The notes: generated by a model not told the origin, from the sequence alone. A DNA stretch of 6,591 nt from UBA1738 sp045577675 (GCA_045577675.1 JAZNIV010000083.1:1-6591), one strand, 5' to 3'; shown: positions 1 through 4,998, numbered from the stretch's first letter. A program made the numbers and translations.

Positions 1-65
1 TGGTGCAGATTTACGATCGTTTTCTTGAATTCTTCACTGTATCGTGGACTTTTCTTTCCTGCCAT
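1..65 (-). CDS. IS3-family transposase OrfA, N-terminal part (runs off window)
   Basis: The visible 21 codons read MAGKKSPRYSEEF then KKTIVNLH. This is the usual opening of the helix-turn-helix OrfA of IS3-family elements, which binds the terminal repeats and is joined to the catalytic OrfB by programmed frameshifting. The gene was too short for a simple ORF scan because it is cut at base 1. The start is well supported: ATG at 65-63 lies 8 nt after AGGAGG (79-74), with a consensus promoter just upstream inside the element. The reading frame is open upstream of this ATG, back through the IS end into the GNAT remnant, so a longer fusion product is formally possible. Whether the transposase is intact cannot be told from this window. 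Confidence 0.8.
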   Translation of the reverse strand, partial: MAGKKSPRYSEEFKKTIVNLH

Positions 66-92
66 TTCTTTTTCCTCCTGGCCTTTTCTTTT

Positions 93-121
93 ATTATACA
101 TCGTTCTTCTTTTTTTGTCCA
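93..121 (-). promoter_or_regulatory. Promoter of the IS element (minus strand)
   Basis: The minus strand carries -35 TGGACA (121-116), a 17-bp spacer and a perfect -10 TATAAT (98-93). The -35 is part of the terminal-repeat-like sequence, a common arrangement in IS3-family ends. Transcription would start near 86, about 20 nt before the OrfA start codon and just upstream of its AGGAGG site. Confidence 0.75.
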
Positions 122-140
122 CTTTTTTAGTATAGCACCA

Positions 141-308
141 AGCAATACCGTCTTTAAAATCGTAGCCAAGGTGACGGTAGAATTCACAGGCTGTAATTGA
201 AGTAGGAACTTCAATGCGTTTTGCACGGAAAAAGAATTCATCCTGTTCCAGCGTTTCTATAATTAGCCGACCGTCCTCCTTGTTGTATTCATAAAATATC
301 ACTCCTTG
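141..308 (-). pseudogene. GNAT N-acetyltransferase, C-terminal remnant
   Basis: The minus strand encodes GRLIIETLEQDEFFFRAKR followed by IEVPTSITACEFYRHLGYDF and KDG. From memory this matches the last third of a GNAT family in which the final helix and strand read like RIEIPASITACEFYRKLGY. GNAT proteins transfer an acetyl group from acetyl-CoA. The N-terminal two thirds are missing, and the acetyl-CoA loop expected before GRLI is degenerate (YNKEDG instead of a Q-x-x-G-x-G type loop). The C-terminus is cut by the IS end at about 140. The frame stays open upstream to about 358, but those residues look unrelated. A relic is far likelier than a working enzyme; the upstream limit is uncertain. 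Confidence 0.68.
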
Positions 309-330
309 AATCTTTCGGTACCGTAATTTT

Positions 331-359
331 ATTATAAGCCATGCAAATGGAAAAGTCAA
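331..359 (-). promoter_or_regulatory. Consensus sigma-A-type promoter in front of the GNAT remnant (minus strand)
   Basis: On the minus strand, TTGACT (359-354), a 17-bp spacer and TATAAT (336-331) form a near-perfect housekeeping promoter. About 24 nt further on is AAGGAGTG (307-300), 7 nt before an ATG (292-290), which opens only a 9-codon frame ending at 263 and out of frame with the GNAT remnant. The promoter and ribosome site probably belonged to a gene since deleted. They may now send transcripts through the remnant toward the IS transposase. Confidence 0.6.
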
Positions 360-430
360 TCAACATATTTTTTCATTTGTAAACGGAACATTGAGAATTT
401 GCAGAAGAAAAAATGAATCTCACTATTGAT

Positions 431-454
431 AAAAACAGAAACGTATGCGGTTTC
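431..454 (-). terminator. Possible weak terminator after the anti-sigma gene
   Basis: On the minus strand a 5-bp stem GAAAC/GTTTC with a 7-nt loop (454-438) is followed by TG and then TTTTT (435-431). It lies about 34 nt beyond the anti-sigma stop codon. The stem is short, so this is only a plausible end for the sigma/anti-sigma transcript. Nothing else recognisable lies between 360 and 487. Confidence 0.25.
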
Positions 455-487
455 GCAGTCTTCAGTTTGTCTAATAATATTGAGCTA

Positions 488-1285
488 TTAGTTTGGAGTT
501 GAAGCTATCCAAAGGGGAAGAGTTTCGTTATTGTCGAAATAATAGATGCTATTTCCATTTGCATCATAAGCAGTAGCATTTATTGTATTAGTTTGTCCGT
601 CGATTGCATCGAAAGTAAAGAGCAGCAATTCTCCTGTCTGGACTTCTTTTGTTTGTTTTTGACGGAAACAAGTTACTTCAACTGTCTTTATATTTTCATC
701 ATAAGCAATAACTGGGAACAGCTGTACGCCTTCATAATAATAGAAATGACATAATGCACCAGCTGTTTCTATACCGATATTTTTGTCATACATACTCCAT
801 TTAGGCCAGTTTAAATAGTTGTCATGATTTTTCCATCCCAATATTGATTTTTCAACTGAAACAACATCAAAACAGCTGTAACTATCGTAAATATAGAAAT
901 GATAATTATCTTTCCATTCATAGCAGGAGATGATTTTAGATGTATCATTCAATCGTCCGCTTAAATCAGCAGCGGACTTAGAATTTAAACGGTAACCGTT
1001 TGCATAATTCAGGCAAATAAAGCAGAATAGTCCGACAAATAGTCCGATTAAAGTGGTGGTTATAAATTTTATTTTTCGTATTTTAGCTGCTAAATGAATA
1101 TATTTTTCATCTTTGTGTTCTTCTATGGGAATTAATTCTTTGCTGAGTGATTTATAATATTCTGAACAATTTTTACACTCTGAAAGGTGTTCTATCACTG
1201 TCTTTTCACTTGACTCGGCAGCGGCATTATCCAGACAAAGTGGCATCAAGTCCTTTATCATATCACATTTATATTTCATAACCAT
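488..1285 (-). CDS. Membrane anti-sigma factor with zinc-finger (zf-HC2) N-terminus
   Basis: This 265-residue protein probably binds and inhibits the ECF sigma factor encoded just upstream. The N-terminus contains the zinc-binding anti-sigma signature H33-x3-C37-x2-C40, with C7 as a likely fourth ligand. One membrane helix spans about residues 73-95, putting the N-terminus in the cytoplasm and the remaining 170 residues outside. That outer domain is rich in aromatic residues and I do not recognise it; it is presumably the sensor. The gene overlaps the sigma gene by 17 nt, so the two are likely translationally coupled. Two starts are possible after AGGAG (1294-1290): ATG at 1285 (4 nt) or ATG at 1279 (10 nt). 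The second gives the opening MKYKC, which is usual for such proteins. The anti-sigma role is confident; the signal is unknown. Confidence 0.85.
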   Translation of the reverse strand: MVMKYKCDMIKDLMPLCLDNAAAESSEKTVIEHLSECKNCSEYYKSLSKELIPIEEHKDEKYIHLAAKIRKIKFITTTLIGLFVGLFCFICLNYANGYRLNSKSAADLSGRLNDTSKIISCYEWKDNYHFYIYDSYSCFDVVSVEKSILGWKNHDNYLNWPKWSMYDKNIGIETAGALCHFYYYEGVQLFPVIAYDENIKTVEVTCFRQKQTKEVQTGELLLFTFDAIDGQTNTINATAYDANGNSIYYFDNNETLPLWIASTPN

Positions 1286-1772
1286 AAATCTCCTTTAACT
1301 GTTGTTTGATTTTAATTTTCGCCCTTGAAAATATAACCTTGGCTGTTGCTTCTCTGATACCCGTCAATTTTCCTATTTCCTTATATGGCAGTTCATCAAA
1401 TAGACGGTATATCACAACGTTTTGGCTTCTTTCGTCTAAATTTGAAATTATCTCTTTTATATGAATTATCAGCTGTTTATTTTCTGTCATTGTATCAAGG
1501 TTCATATTATCGTGTTTATTAAGAATAGCATCTTCCATACAAGATTCTTTTGAATGAGTTTTCATGTAATTGTAATATGTATTTTTGGCTATCTGACACA
1601 GCCATGATTTTATAGAACAGTCACCCCGAAAGCGTTTTAATGACAGATAAGCCTGATAAAAACTTTCTTGAGTAACTTCTTCGGCAATATGGTCCTGATA
1701 GTCAGTTAGTTTCAATATATAGTGGTATACGTAACTGTAGTATGAATTGTATAATTCCTCAAACCCGCTCAC
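1269..1772 (-). CDS. ECF-type RNA polymerase sigma factor (sigma-70 family)
   Basis: The protein (167 residues from this start) has the two-domain ECF layout. Region 2 runs from FEELYNSYYSYVY through EEVTQESFYQAYLSLKRF to the WLCQIAKN segment that contacts the -10. Region 4 (ISNLDERSQNVVIYRLF, then YKEIGKLTGI and a recognition helix) contacts the -35. Region 1.1 and region 3 are absent, as expected for the class. I chose GTG at 1772-1770 because AGGAGG lies 12 nt upstream (1790-1785) and conserved sequence begins right after it. ATG at 1793 has this site inside its own codons 2-3, and ATG at 1832 has no site, though the frame is open to 1832. The anti-sigma gene follows with overlap. The target promoters are not visible here. 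Confidence 0.88.
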   Translation of the reverse strand: MSGFEELYNSYYSYVYHYILKLTDYQDHIAEEVTQESFYQAYLSLKRFRGDCSIKSWLCQIAKNTYYNYMKTHSKESCMEDAILNKHDNMNLDTMTENKQLIIHIKEIISNLDERSQNVVIYRLFDELPYKEIGKLTGIREATAKVIFSRAKIKIKQQLKEIYGYEI

Positions 1773-1891
1773 GTAGTATAAACACCTCCTCATTTTTGAA
1801 ATATATATACTGCTTATATCTATTAGTATCAAATATCGGAAAAAGGTAACATAGTTTTTGTAATTTTATGAAAACATTTCTTTGCTGTTAT

Positions 1892-1920
1892 ATTATATCA
1901 TAATACTGATTAGTGTTCAA
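1892..1920 (-). promoter_or_regulatory. Promoter of the sigma/anti-sigma operon (minus strand)
   Basis: The minus strand shows TTGAAC (1920-1915), a 17-bp spacer and a perfect TATAAT (1897-1892). Transcription would begin near 1885, leaving a leader of about 112 nt before the chosen GTG start. This is a housekeeping-type promoter, so the operon should have basal expression independent of its own sigma factor. The -35 directly abuts the phosphatase relic on the other side. Confidence 0.65.
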
Positions 1921-2106
1921 GACTGGCATCCCCCTACGTGGCATTTTCACGATGTTAAACCACTGAGTATATGGAGAGATTAACGTGCAGCAAATATTGA
2001 TTGCGGCTGTGGTTATCATGAGGGACGACTTGTTTGCCTGCGTCTTGATGATATGAAGGAGTTTTATTCAGATACTCCTTCATATATAAAAAACCTCGAT
2101 TTATAG
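1921..2106 (+). pseudogene. Calcineurin-like metallophosphoesterase (Ser/Thr phosphatase type), C-terminal remnant
   Basis: On the plus strand the frame reads WHPPTWHF, LSIWRD, a stop (TAA, 1981-1983), then RAANIDCGCGYHEGRL and VCLRLDDMKEFY, ending at TAG 2104-2106. From memory, GHTPT followed later by NIDCGC and a LRLDD-x-x-EFY tail is the C-terminal signature of calcineurin-like phosphatases of the PrpE / Ser-Thr phosphatase type. Here the metal-binding GHTPT is altered to WHPPT, explicable by two base changes, and a stop interrupts the frame. The N-terminal catalytic part is absent; the sigma-operon promoter lies where it should be. This is a decayed fragment, not a working enzyme. Its last codons form part of the hairpin region that follows. 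Confidence 0.7.
2051..2085. repeat. Perfect 12-bp inverted repeat
   Basis: ATATGAAGGAGT (2051-2062) and ACTCCTTCATAT (2074-2085) are exact reverse complements around an 11-nt loop. Neither strand has a T-run directly after it, so alone it is not a standard terminator. It sits 8 nt from the terminator hairpin at 2094-2120. It may be a second RNA hairpin or a protein site; it lies within the tail of the phosphatase relic. Confidence 0.6.
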
Positions 2107-2120
2107 CGGAAAAATCGAGG
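2088..2120 (-). terminator. Rho-independent terminator of the dehydrogenase/HAD operon
   Basis: CCTCGATTT (2094-2102) pairs with AAATCGAGG (2112-2120) in a 9-bp stem with a 9-nt loop. On the minus strand the stem is followed by TTTTTT (2093-2088) and lies 16 nt past the HAD stop codon. On the plus strand it is followed by CTCTTTTATATATTTTTT, so it may stop transcripts from both directions. Confidence 0.85.
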
Positions 2121-2136
2121 CTCTTTTATATATTTT

Positions 2137-2781
2137 TTAAATGTTTTTTCCTGAAAGTGTTTCCATAAGCCCCGGCAAATCACTGATTTTTTCCAATTCG
2201 GGAACAGATTGCTCAATTTTACCAAATCCGTAGGCGGCGTGAATAAAATCAAGACCTGCCTTCATTGTTGCGTCGTAATCTCCCTGAATATCTCCGATAT
2301 ACCATGCTTTATCAAGATTATTTCTTTTTACGATAAGAGCAATATTATCTCCCTTTTCCAAGAGATTATTTCCGTAACATTCAATATCATCGAAGTATTT
2401 ACCAAATACGTAGTAATCGAGAAATGCCTCAATATAGCCGCTCTGACAGTTACTGACAATATAGAGATGATAGGTTTCTTTCAGGCGAATTAAAGTCTTT
2501 TCAAGATCCGGATAAAGATTGCCGCCGTGTTTGCGGAGATATTCATTTTCATTTTCGCAGCATAGGTTCAGCAGCTCCATACGCTCATCTTTTGAAAGAC
2601 TGCTGAAAAGAATATCGGCTATTTTATCCATAGTAAGCCCCATAACACCCATAATATCTTTTGGAGTTATATCGGGTAAATCGTATTTCAATTCTCTGAT
2701 TTTTTCGGTCCATGAAGCAGCAACATTTTCGGAGGAATCCCAGAGAGTGCCGTCCATATCAAATATCAAACCTTTTTTCAT
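2137..2781 (-). CDS. HAD-superfamily phosphatase (phosphoglycolate phosphatase-like)
   Basis: This 214-residue cytoplasmic protein has the full HAD motif set: motif I DMDGTLWDS with nucleophile D8 and acid/base D10; motif II IVSN with S110; a lysine at K143 (EKGDN); and motif IV YIGDIQGDYD with D164 and D168 for magnesium. Residues about 15-90 form the helical cap of the small-molecule phosphatase subfamily. These enzymes hydrolyse phosphate monoesters; the substrate cannot be read from sequence. The start overlaps the stop of the preceding dehydrogenase gene in an ATGA junction, with GGAAGG just upstream, so translation is probably coupled. The partnership suggests a substrate derived from the dehydrogenase product, for example glycerol 1-phosphate; that is inference. 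A strong terminator follows. Confidence 0.88.
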   Translation of the reverse strand: MKKGLIFDMDGTLWDSSENVAASWTEKIRELKYDLPDITPKDIMGVMGLTMDKIADILFSSLSKDERMELLNLCCENENEYLRKHGGNLYPDLEKTLIRLKETYHLYIVSNCQSGYIEAFLDYYVFGKYFDDIECYGNNLLEKGDNIALIVKRNNLDKAWYIGDIQGDYDATMKAGLDFIHAAYGFGKIEQSVPELEKISDLPGLMETLSGKNI

Positions 2782-3842
2782 TTTCCTTCCACCATCCTGT
2801 TATATATTTCATCAAGCTGTATTCTATCGGGAGTGACATCGTTGAGTATTGTTATTCTGTCCGCTCTGACAGTACGAGCCTTATCCCATATATCAGCAAA
2901 CATATCTTTAGTTATGCCGTATGATTGTGGATTTGTGGCAATACCGTATGTTCGGAAGAAATTCAATAGTCCTGATGCGTCTTGTCCCTGAAAAATACAG
3001 GCAGGAATACTTCCTAATGCAACGGCAAGTCCGTGTGTTATTTTTATATCGGGATAGTACTCTTCTATGGCGTGAGCAAAAAGATGCTCGCTTCCGCTGC
3101 AAGGTCTTGAAGAACCCGCAATTTCCATAGCAAGACCACCCATAACAAGTGCTCTTGAAAGTATTCGGATAAATACACGGCCTTTCATATTCTTTTCATC
3201 ACAGTGATAGACGGAATCATAACTCATTCTACTTAAAGCATAAGCAAAATCGTCGATGCGTGAGGATGTTCTGGAGGCTGAAAGTTTCCAATCAAAAAGA
3301 GCAGTATGTTTGGCTATTGTATCGCCAATTCCCGAAAGCGTCTGATCTACAGGAGCATTGATAATCATATTTGTGTCTACAATTATCGCTGTAGGAATCT
3401 TACATTCAAAGGTTTTACGTGCTTTCCCGTAGGTTTCAAGTACAGAAAAGGGCGATGCAAGGGAATCATTACTTAAAGATGTAGGCATACATATATATAC
3501 TGCCTTGCTTATATGTGCGGCATATTTAGCAGTATCAAGAACTCTGCCGCCACCTATACCAATAATTACTTTAATATCTTCAACGCAGACTTTTTTAGCA
3601 ATGTAAACAGCTTCATCAAAGCTTGCATTTTTCATTGTGAATATTTCAGCATTACTGAAATCTCTGCTTATATCGTCAATTTTATCTTTGTAAATGCTGA
3701 TGAGAAATTCTTCTGATATAATCATGAACTTCTGTCCGATTATATCGGGAATGTATCGTTTTACTATTTCTTCTGAATGAAGGAAAGCATCTTCCTCGAC
3801 TATCAGACATATAGGTAGATTAAATCTTGTATGTTGGTTCAT
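2778..3842 (-). CDS. sn-glycerol-1-phosphate dehydrogenase-like (AraM/EgsA family, Fe-ADH superfamily)
   Basis: Members of this family reduce dihydroxyacetone phosphate to sn-glycerol 1-phosphate with NAD(P)H. The 354-residue length is normal. The N-terminal nucleotide-binding domain shows GIGGGRVLDTAKYAA (residues 95-109) and PTSLSNDSLASPFSV (120-134), the latter characteristic of the AraM/EgsA group rather than general iron alcohol dehydrogenases. Metal ligands are expected at D174 (GIGDTIAKH), H253 (SEHLFAHA) and H270 (THG), all present. The segment SSRPCSGSEH is also typical. AGGTG lies 4 nt before the ATG at 3842. It leads a two-gene operon with the HAD phosphatase and has its own promoter and palindrome upstream. 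The family call is strong. Exact substrate specificity is less sure, because related enzymes in polysaccharide clusters use other glycerol phosphates. Confidence 0.85.
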   Translation of the reverse strand: MNQHTRFNLPICLIVEEDAFLHSEEIVKRYIPDIIGQKFMIISEEFLISIYKDKIDDISRDFSNAEIFTMKNASFDEAVYIAKKVCVEDIKVIIGIGGGRVLDTAKYAAHISKAVYICMPTSLSNDSLASPFSVLETYGKARKTFECKIPTAIIVDTNMIINAPVDQTLSGIGDTIAKHTALFDWKLSASRTSSRIDDFAYALSRMSYDSVYHCDEKNMKGRVFIRILSRALVMGGLAMEIAGSSRPCSGSEHLFAHAIEEYYPDIKITHGLAVALGSIPACIFQGQDASGLLNFFRTYGIATNPQSYGITKDMFADIWDKARTVRADRITILNDVTPDRIQLDEIYNRMVEGK

Positions 3843-3877
3843 TCTGCACCTCGGTTGGTTGTTGTATTATCTTATAT

Positions 3878-3906
3878 ATTATAGCATATATTTTGGGTGA
3901 ATTCAA
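3878..3906 (-). promoter_or_regulatory. Promoter of the dehydrogenase/HAD operon (minus strand)
   Basis: The minus strand has TTGAAT (3906-3901), a 17-bp spacer and a perfect TATAAT (3883-3878). The start of transcription should be near 3871, giving a short leader of about 29 nt. The -35 lies inside one arm of the palindrome at 3899-3926. Confidence 0.75.
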
Positions 3907-3926
3907 GACCATATATTCTTGAATTC
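3899..3926. promoter_or_regulatory. Palindromic operator candidate over the -35 of the dehydrogenase promoter
   Basis: GAATTCAAGA (3899-3908) and TCTTGAATTC (3917-3926) are exact inverted repeats around 8 nt. A further TTGAATTC occurs at 3946-3953. The centre falls at -41.5 relative to the predicted start at 3871, and one arm covers the -35 hexamer. There is no T-run beside it, so it does not look like a terminator. A dimeric regulator site is the simplest reading; the regulator is unknown and not encoded in the window. Confidence 0.55.
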
Positions 3927-3975
3927 TGCTTGTTGCAGGGATTAATTGAATTCAGGTGAACTCTTTGTATTACAT

Positions 3976-4665
3976 TCAATCTATAATTCTTCCGTCGGTA
4001 GAAATGACAACAACTCTCCAGGTGATAAATTTCCCACTTTCTTGTAATGCACGTTTTACAGCATTTTCAATACCGCCACAGCAAGGAACTTCCATTCTTG
4101 CAATAGTTACGCTTTTGATATTGTTGTTTTTTATAATTTGTGTCAGTTTTTCTGCGTAATCTTCGTTATCAAGCTTAGGACAGCCGATAAGTGTAATATG
4201 ATTGCTGATAAATTCATTATGGAAGTTTCCATAAGCATAAGCAGTACAGTCCGCTGCAATAAGAAGATTTGCATTGTCAAAATATGGTGCATTTATTGGG
4301 ACAAGCTTAATTTGTACAGGCCATTGTGAAAGCTGACTTGTGACAGGTGCAGAAACTGAAACTGACTCATGTTTTATAGCTTTTGATTGTGTTCCTGGAC
4401 AGCCACATGGATGAATTCCGGCTGATTTGACATTTTTTGCAGCCATAACAGCAGCTTCGTTGTATGCAGGTGCTTCGCGTTCTTCAAATGTTATGGCATT
4501 TGTAGGACAAGCAGGAAGACAATCTCCCAGACCGTCGCAGTAATCCTCACGAGTGAGTTTGGCTTTCCCATCAATCATTTCAATTGCACCTTCGTGGCAT
4601 GCTTCTGCACACAGGCCGCATCCATTGCATTTTTTATCATCTATTTTTATTATCTTTCTTATCAT
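3976..4665 (-). CDS. Ferredoxin-like iron-sulfur protein with cysteine-rich C-terminal domain
   Basis: This 229-residue cytoplasmic protein begins with a ferredoxin-like domain. Motif one is C13-x2-C16-x2-C19-x3-C23, a standard [4Fe-4S] set. Motif two is C43-x5-C49-x3-C53-P, in which the usual middle cysteine is replaced (CDGLGDC). The remaining residues form a separate domain with CGCPG (87-91), AADC (140), GCPK (162) and PCCGG (195-198), which I recognise only as the tail of a widespread anaerobe 4Fe-4S family often annotated vaguely as an ATP-binding or ferredoxin protein. It probably handles electrons or senses redox state; no enzyme activity can be assigned. AAGGAG lies 7 nt before the ATG at 4665. 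No clear terminator follows, so readthrough into the next operon is possible. Confidence 0.8.
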   Translation of the reverse strand: MIRKIIKIDDKKCNGCGLCAEACHEGAIEMIDGKAKLTREDYCDGLGDCLPACPTNAITFEEREAPAYNEAAVMAAKNVKSAGIHPCGCPGTQSKAIKHESVSVSAPVTSQLSQWPVQIKLVPINAPYFDNANLLIAADCTAYAYGNFHNEFISNHITLIGCPKLDNEDYAEKLTQIIKNNNIKSVTIARMEVPCCGGIENAVKRALQESGKFITWRVVVISTDGRIID

Positions 4666-4697
4666 GATAAAACTCCTTAATAAATATTTGAAAGCAC

Positions 4698-4726
4698 TTG
4701 ACTTTCTGATGTTATTATACTATAAT
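4698..4726 (+). promoter_or_regulatory. Promoter of the plus-strand operon
   Basis: TTGACT (4698-4703), a 17-bp spacer and TATAAT (4721-4726) form a near-consensus promoter. Transcription should begin near 4733, about 73 nt before the relic gene's ATG. The palindrome at 4738-4759 would lie just after the start site, where a bound protein could block it. Confidence 0.75.
4714..4719 (-). promoter_or_regulatory. Candidate -10 of the iron-sulfur protein gene (minus strand)
   Basis: A perfect TATAAT lies on the minus strand at 4719-4714, about 50 nt upstream of the start codon, with transcription expected near 4707. The hexamer 17 bp upstream is CAGAAT, a poor -35, suggesting dependence on an activator. 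The element lies within the spacer of the opposing plus-strand promoter, so both cannot be occupied at once. Confidence 0.45.
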
Positions 4727-4737
4727 ATTTATAATTA

Positions 4738-4759
4738 TTCTGTTGTATTTGCAACAGAA
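4738..4759. promoter_or_regulatory. Palindromic operator candidate, Crp/Fnr-like geometry
   Basis: TTCTGTTG (4738-4745) and CAACAGAA (4752-4759) are exact inverted repeats around TATTTG. The core TGTTG-N6-CAACA has the 5-6-5 spacing of Crp/Fnr-family sites, though not the Crp or Fnr consensus bases. Its centre, 4748.5, falls at -41.5 from the predicted minus-strand start at 4707 and at about +16 from the plus-strand start. It could activate the iron-sulfur gene and repress the divergent operon. The regulator is not in the window. Confidence 0.5.
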
Positions 4760-4805
4760 ACGGAGAATTTACGGAAAAATATATTCAAATATTTAGGAGA
4801 ATAAA

Positions 4806-4967
4806 ATGGACAGTATAAAAGTTATAGATATGCGATGTAATAAAGGGGATAGTGCTTTTCTGATAGATGACGGCAAAACCTCGTTTTTATATGATACAGG
4901 TTTGGCTGATGCCATTGAACTTAATACATCAATTATGATAGAGCTTATCAGAAAAGAATTAATGTAA
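4806..4967 (+). pseudogene. Internally deleted metallo-beta-lactamase-fold hydrolase (53 codons)
   Basis: The frame reads MDSIKVIDMRCNKGDSAFLI, then DDGKTSFLYDTGL, which is the first strand pair of an MBL-fold hydrolase. It then jumps to AIELNTSIMIELIRKEL, which resembles the C-terminal helix of a clostridial MBL family, from memory. The metal-binding H-x-H-x-D-H motif and all the core between are missing, consistent with a large in-frame internal deletion. An AGGAG site (6 nt before the ATG) and a consensus promoter remain, so the peptide is probably still made. It precedes the methyltransferase by 31 nt and may now serve as a leader. The N-terminal assignment is fairly safe; the C-terminal match is weaker. 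A genuine small protein cannot be excluded. Confidence 0.6.
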
Positions 4968-4998
4968 AGAACTCATAAAATATTTAGAAGGTGAAAGT

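Larger units (their letters stand above)
1..140 (-). mobile_element. Left end of an IS3-family insertion sequence (cut by window edge)
   Basis: Read on the minus strand, the element appears to start near 140 or 137 with TG (TGGTGCTATACT), followed by AAAAAAGTGGACA. This resembles the terminal repeats of IS3/IS150-type elements. It is followed by a promoter, a perfect AGGAGG site and the start of an OrfA transposase. The right end, the second reading frame and any target duplication lie outside the window, so the exact boundary is inferred: homology to the flanking GNAT remnant stops at about 141. The IS3 assignment rests on the OrfA N-terminus and the end sequence; the subgroup (IS150-like) is a guess. 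Confidence 0.72.

Noticed and set aside
412..501. Plus-strand 29-codon frame starting at 412
   Set aside because: No proper ribosome site or promoter, and its end overlaps the anti-sigma gene on the other strand.
1773..1832. Longer ECF sigma start at ATG 1832 or ATG 1793
   Set aside because: Neither has a ribosome site; AGGAGG lies inside the extension and points to GTG 1772. The ATG options cannot be wholly excluded.
1845..1851. TGTTACC on the minus strand as an ECF-type -35 for autoregulation of the sigma operon
   Set aside because: No convincing ECF -10 at the expected spacing, and a good housekeeping promoter lies just upstream.
1985..2056. Short plus-strand frame that looks like a Nudix/MutT N-terminus (ILIAAVVIMRDD)
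   Set aside because: It overlaps, in another frame, the phosphoesterase remnant whose NIDCGC and LRLDD landmarks are far more specific; it ends after 23 codons.
2209..2836. Plus-strand open frames opposite the HAD gene
   Set aside because: Shadow frames of a well-supported gene; composition is unlike a real protein and no ribosome sites are present.
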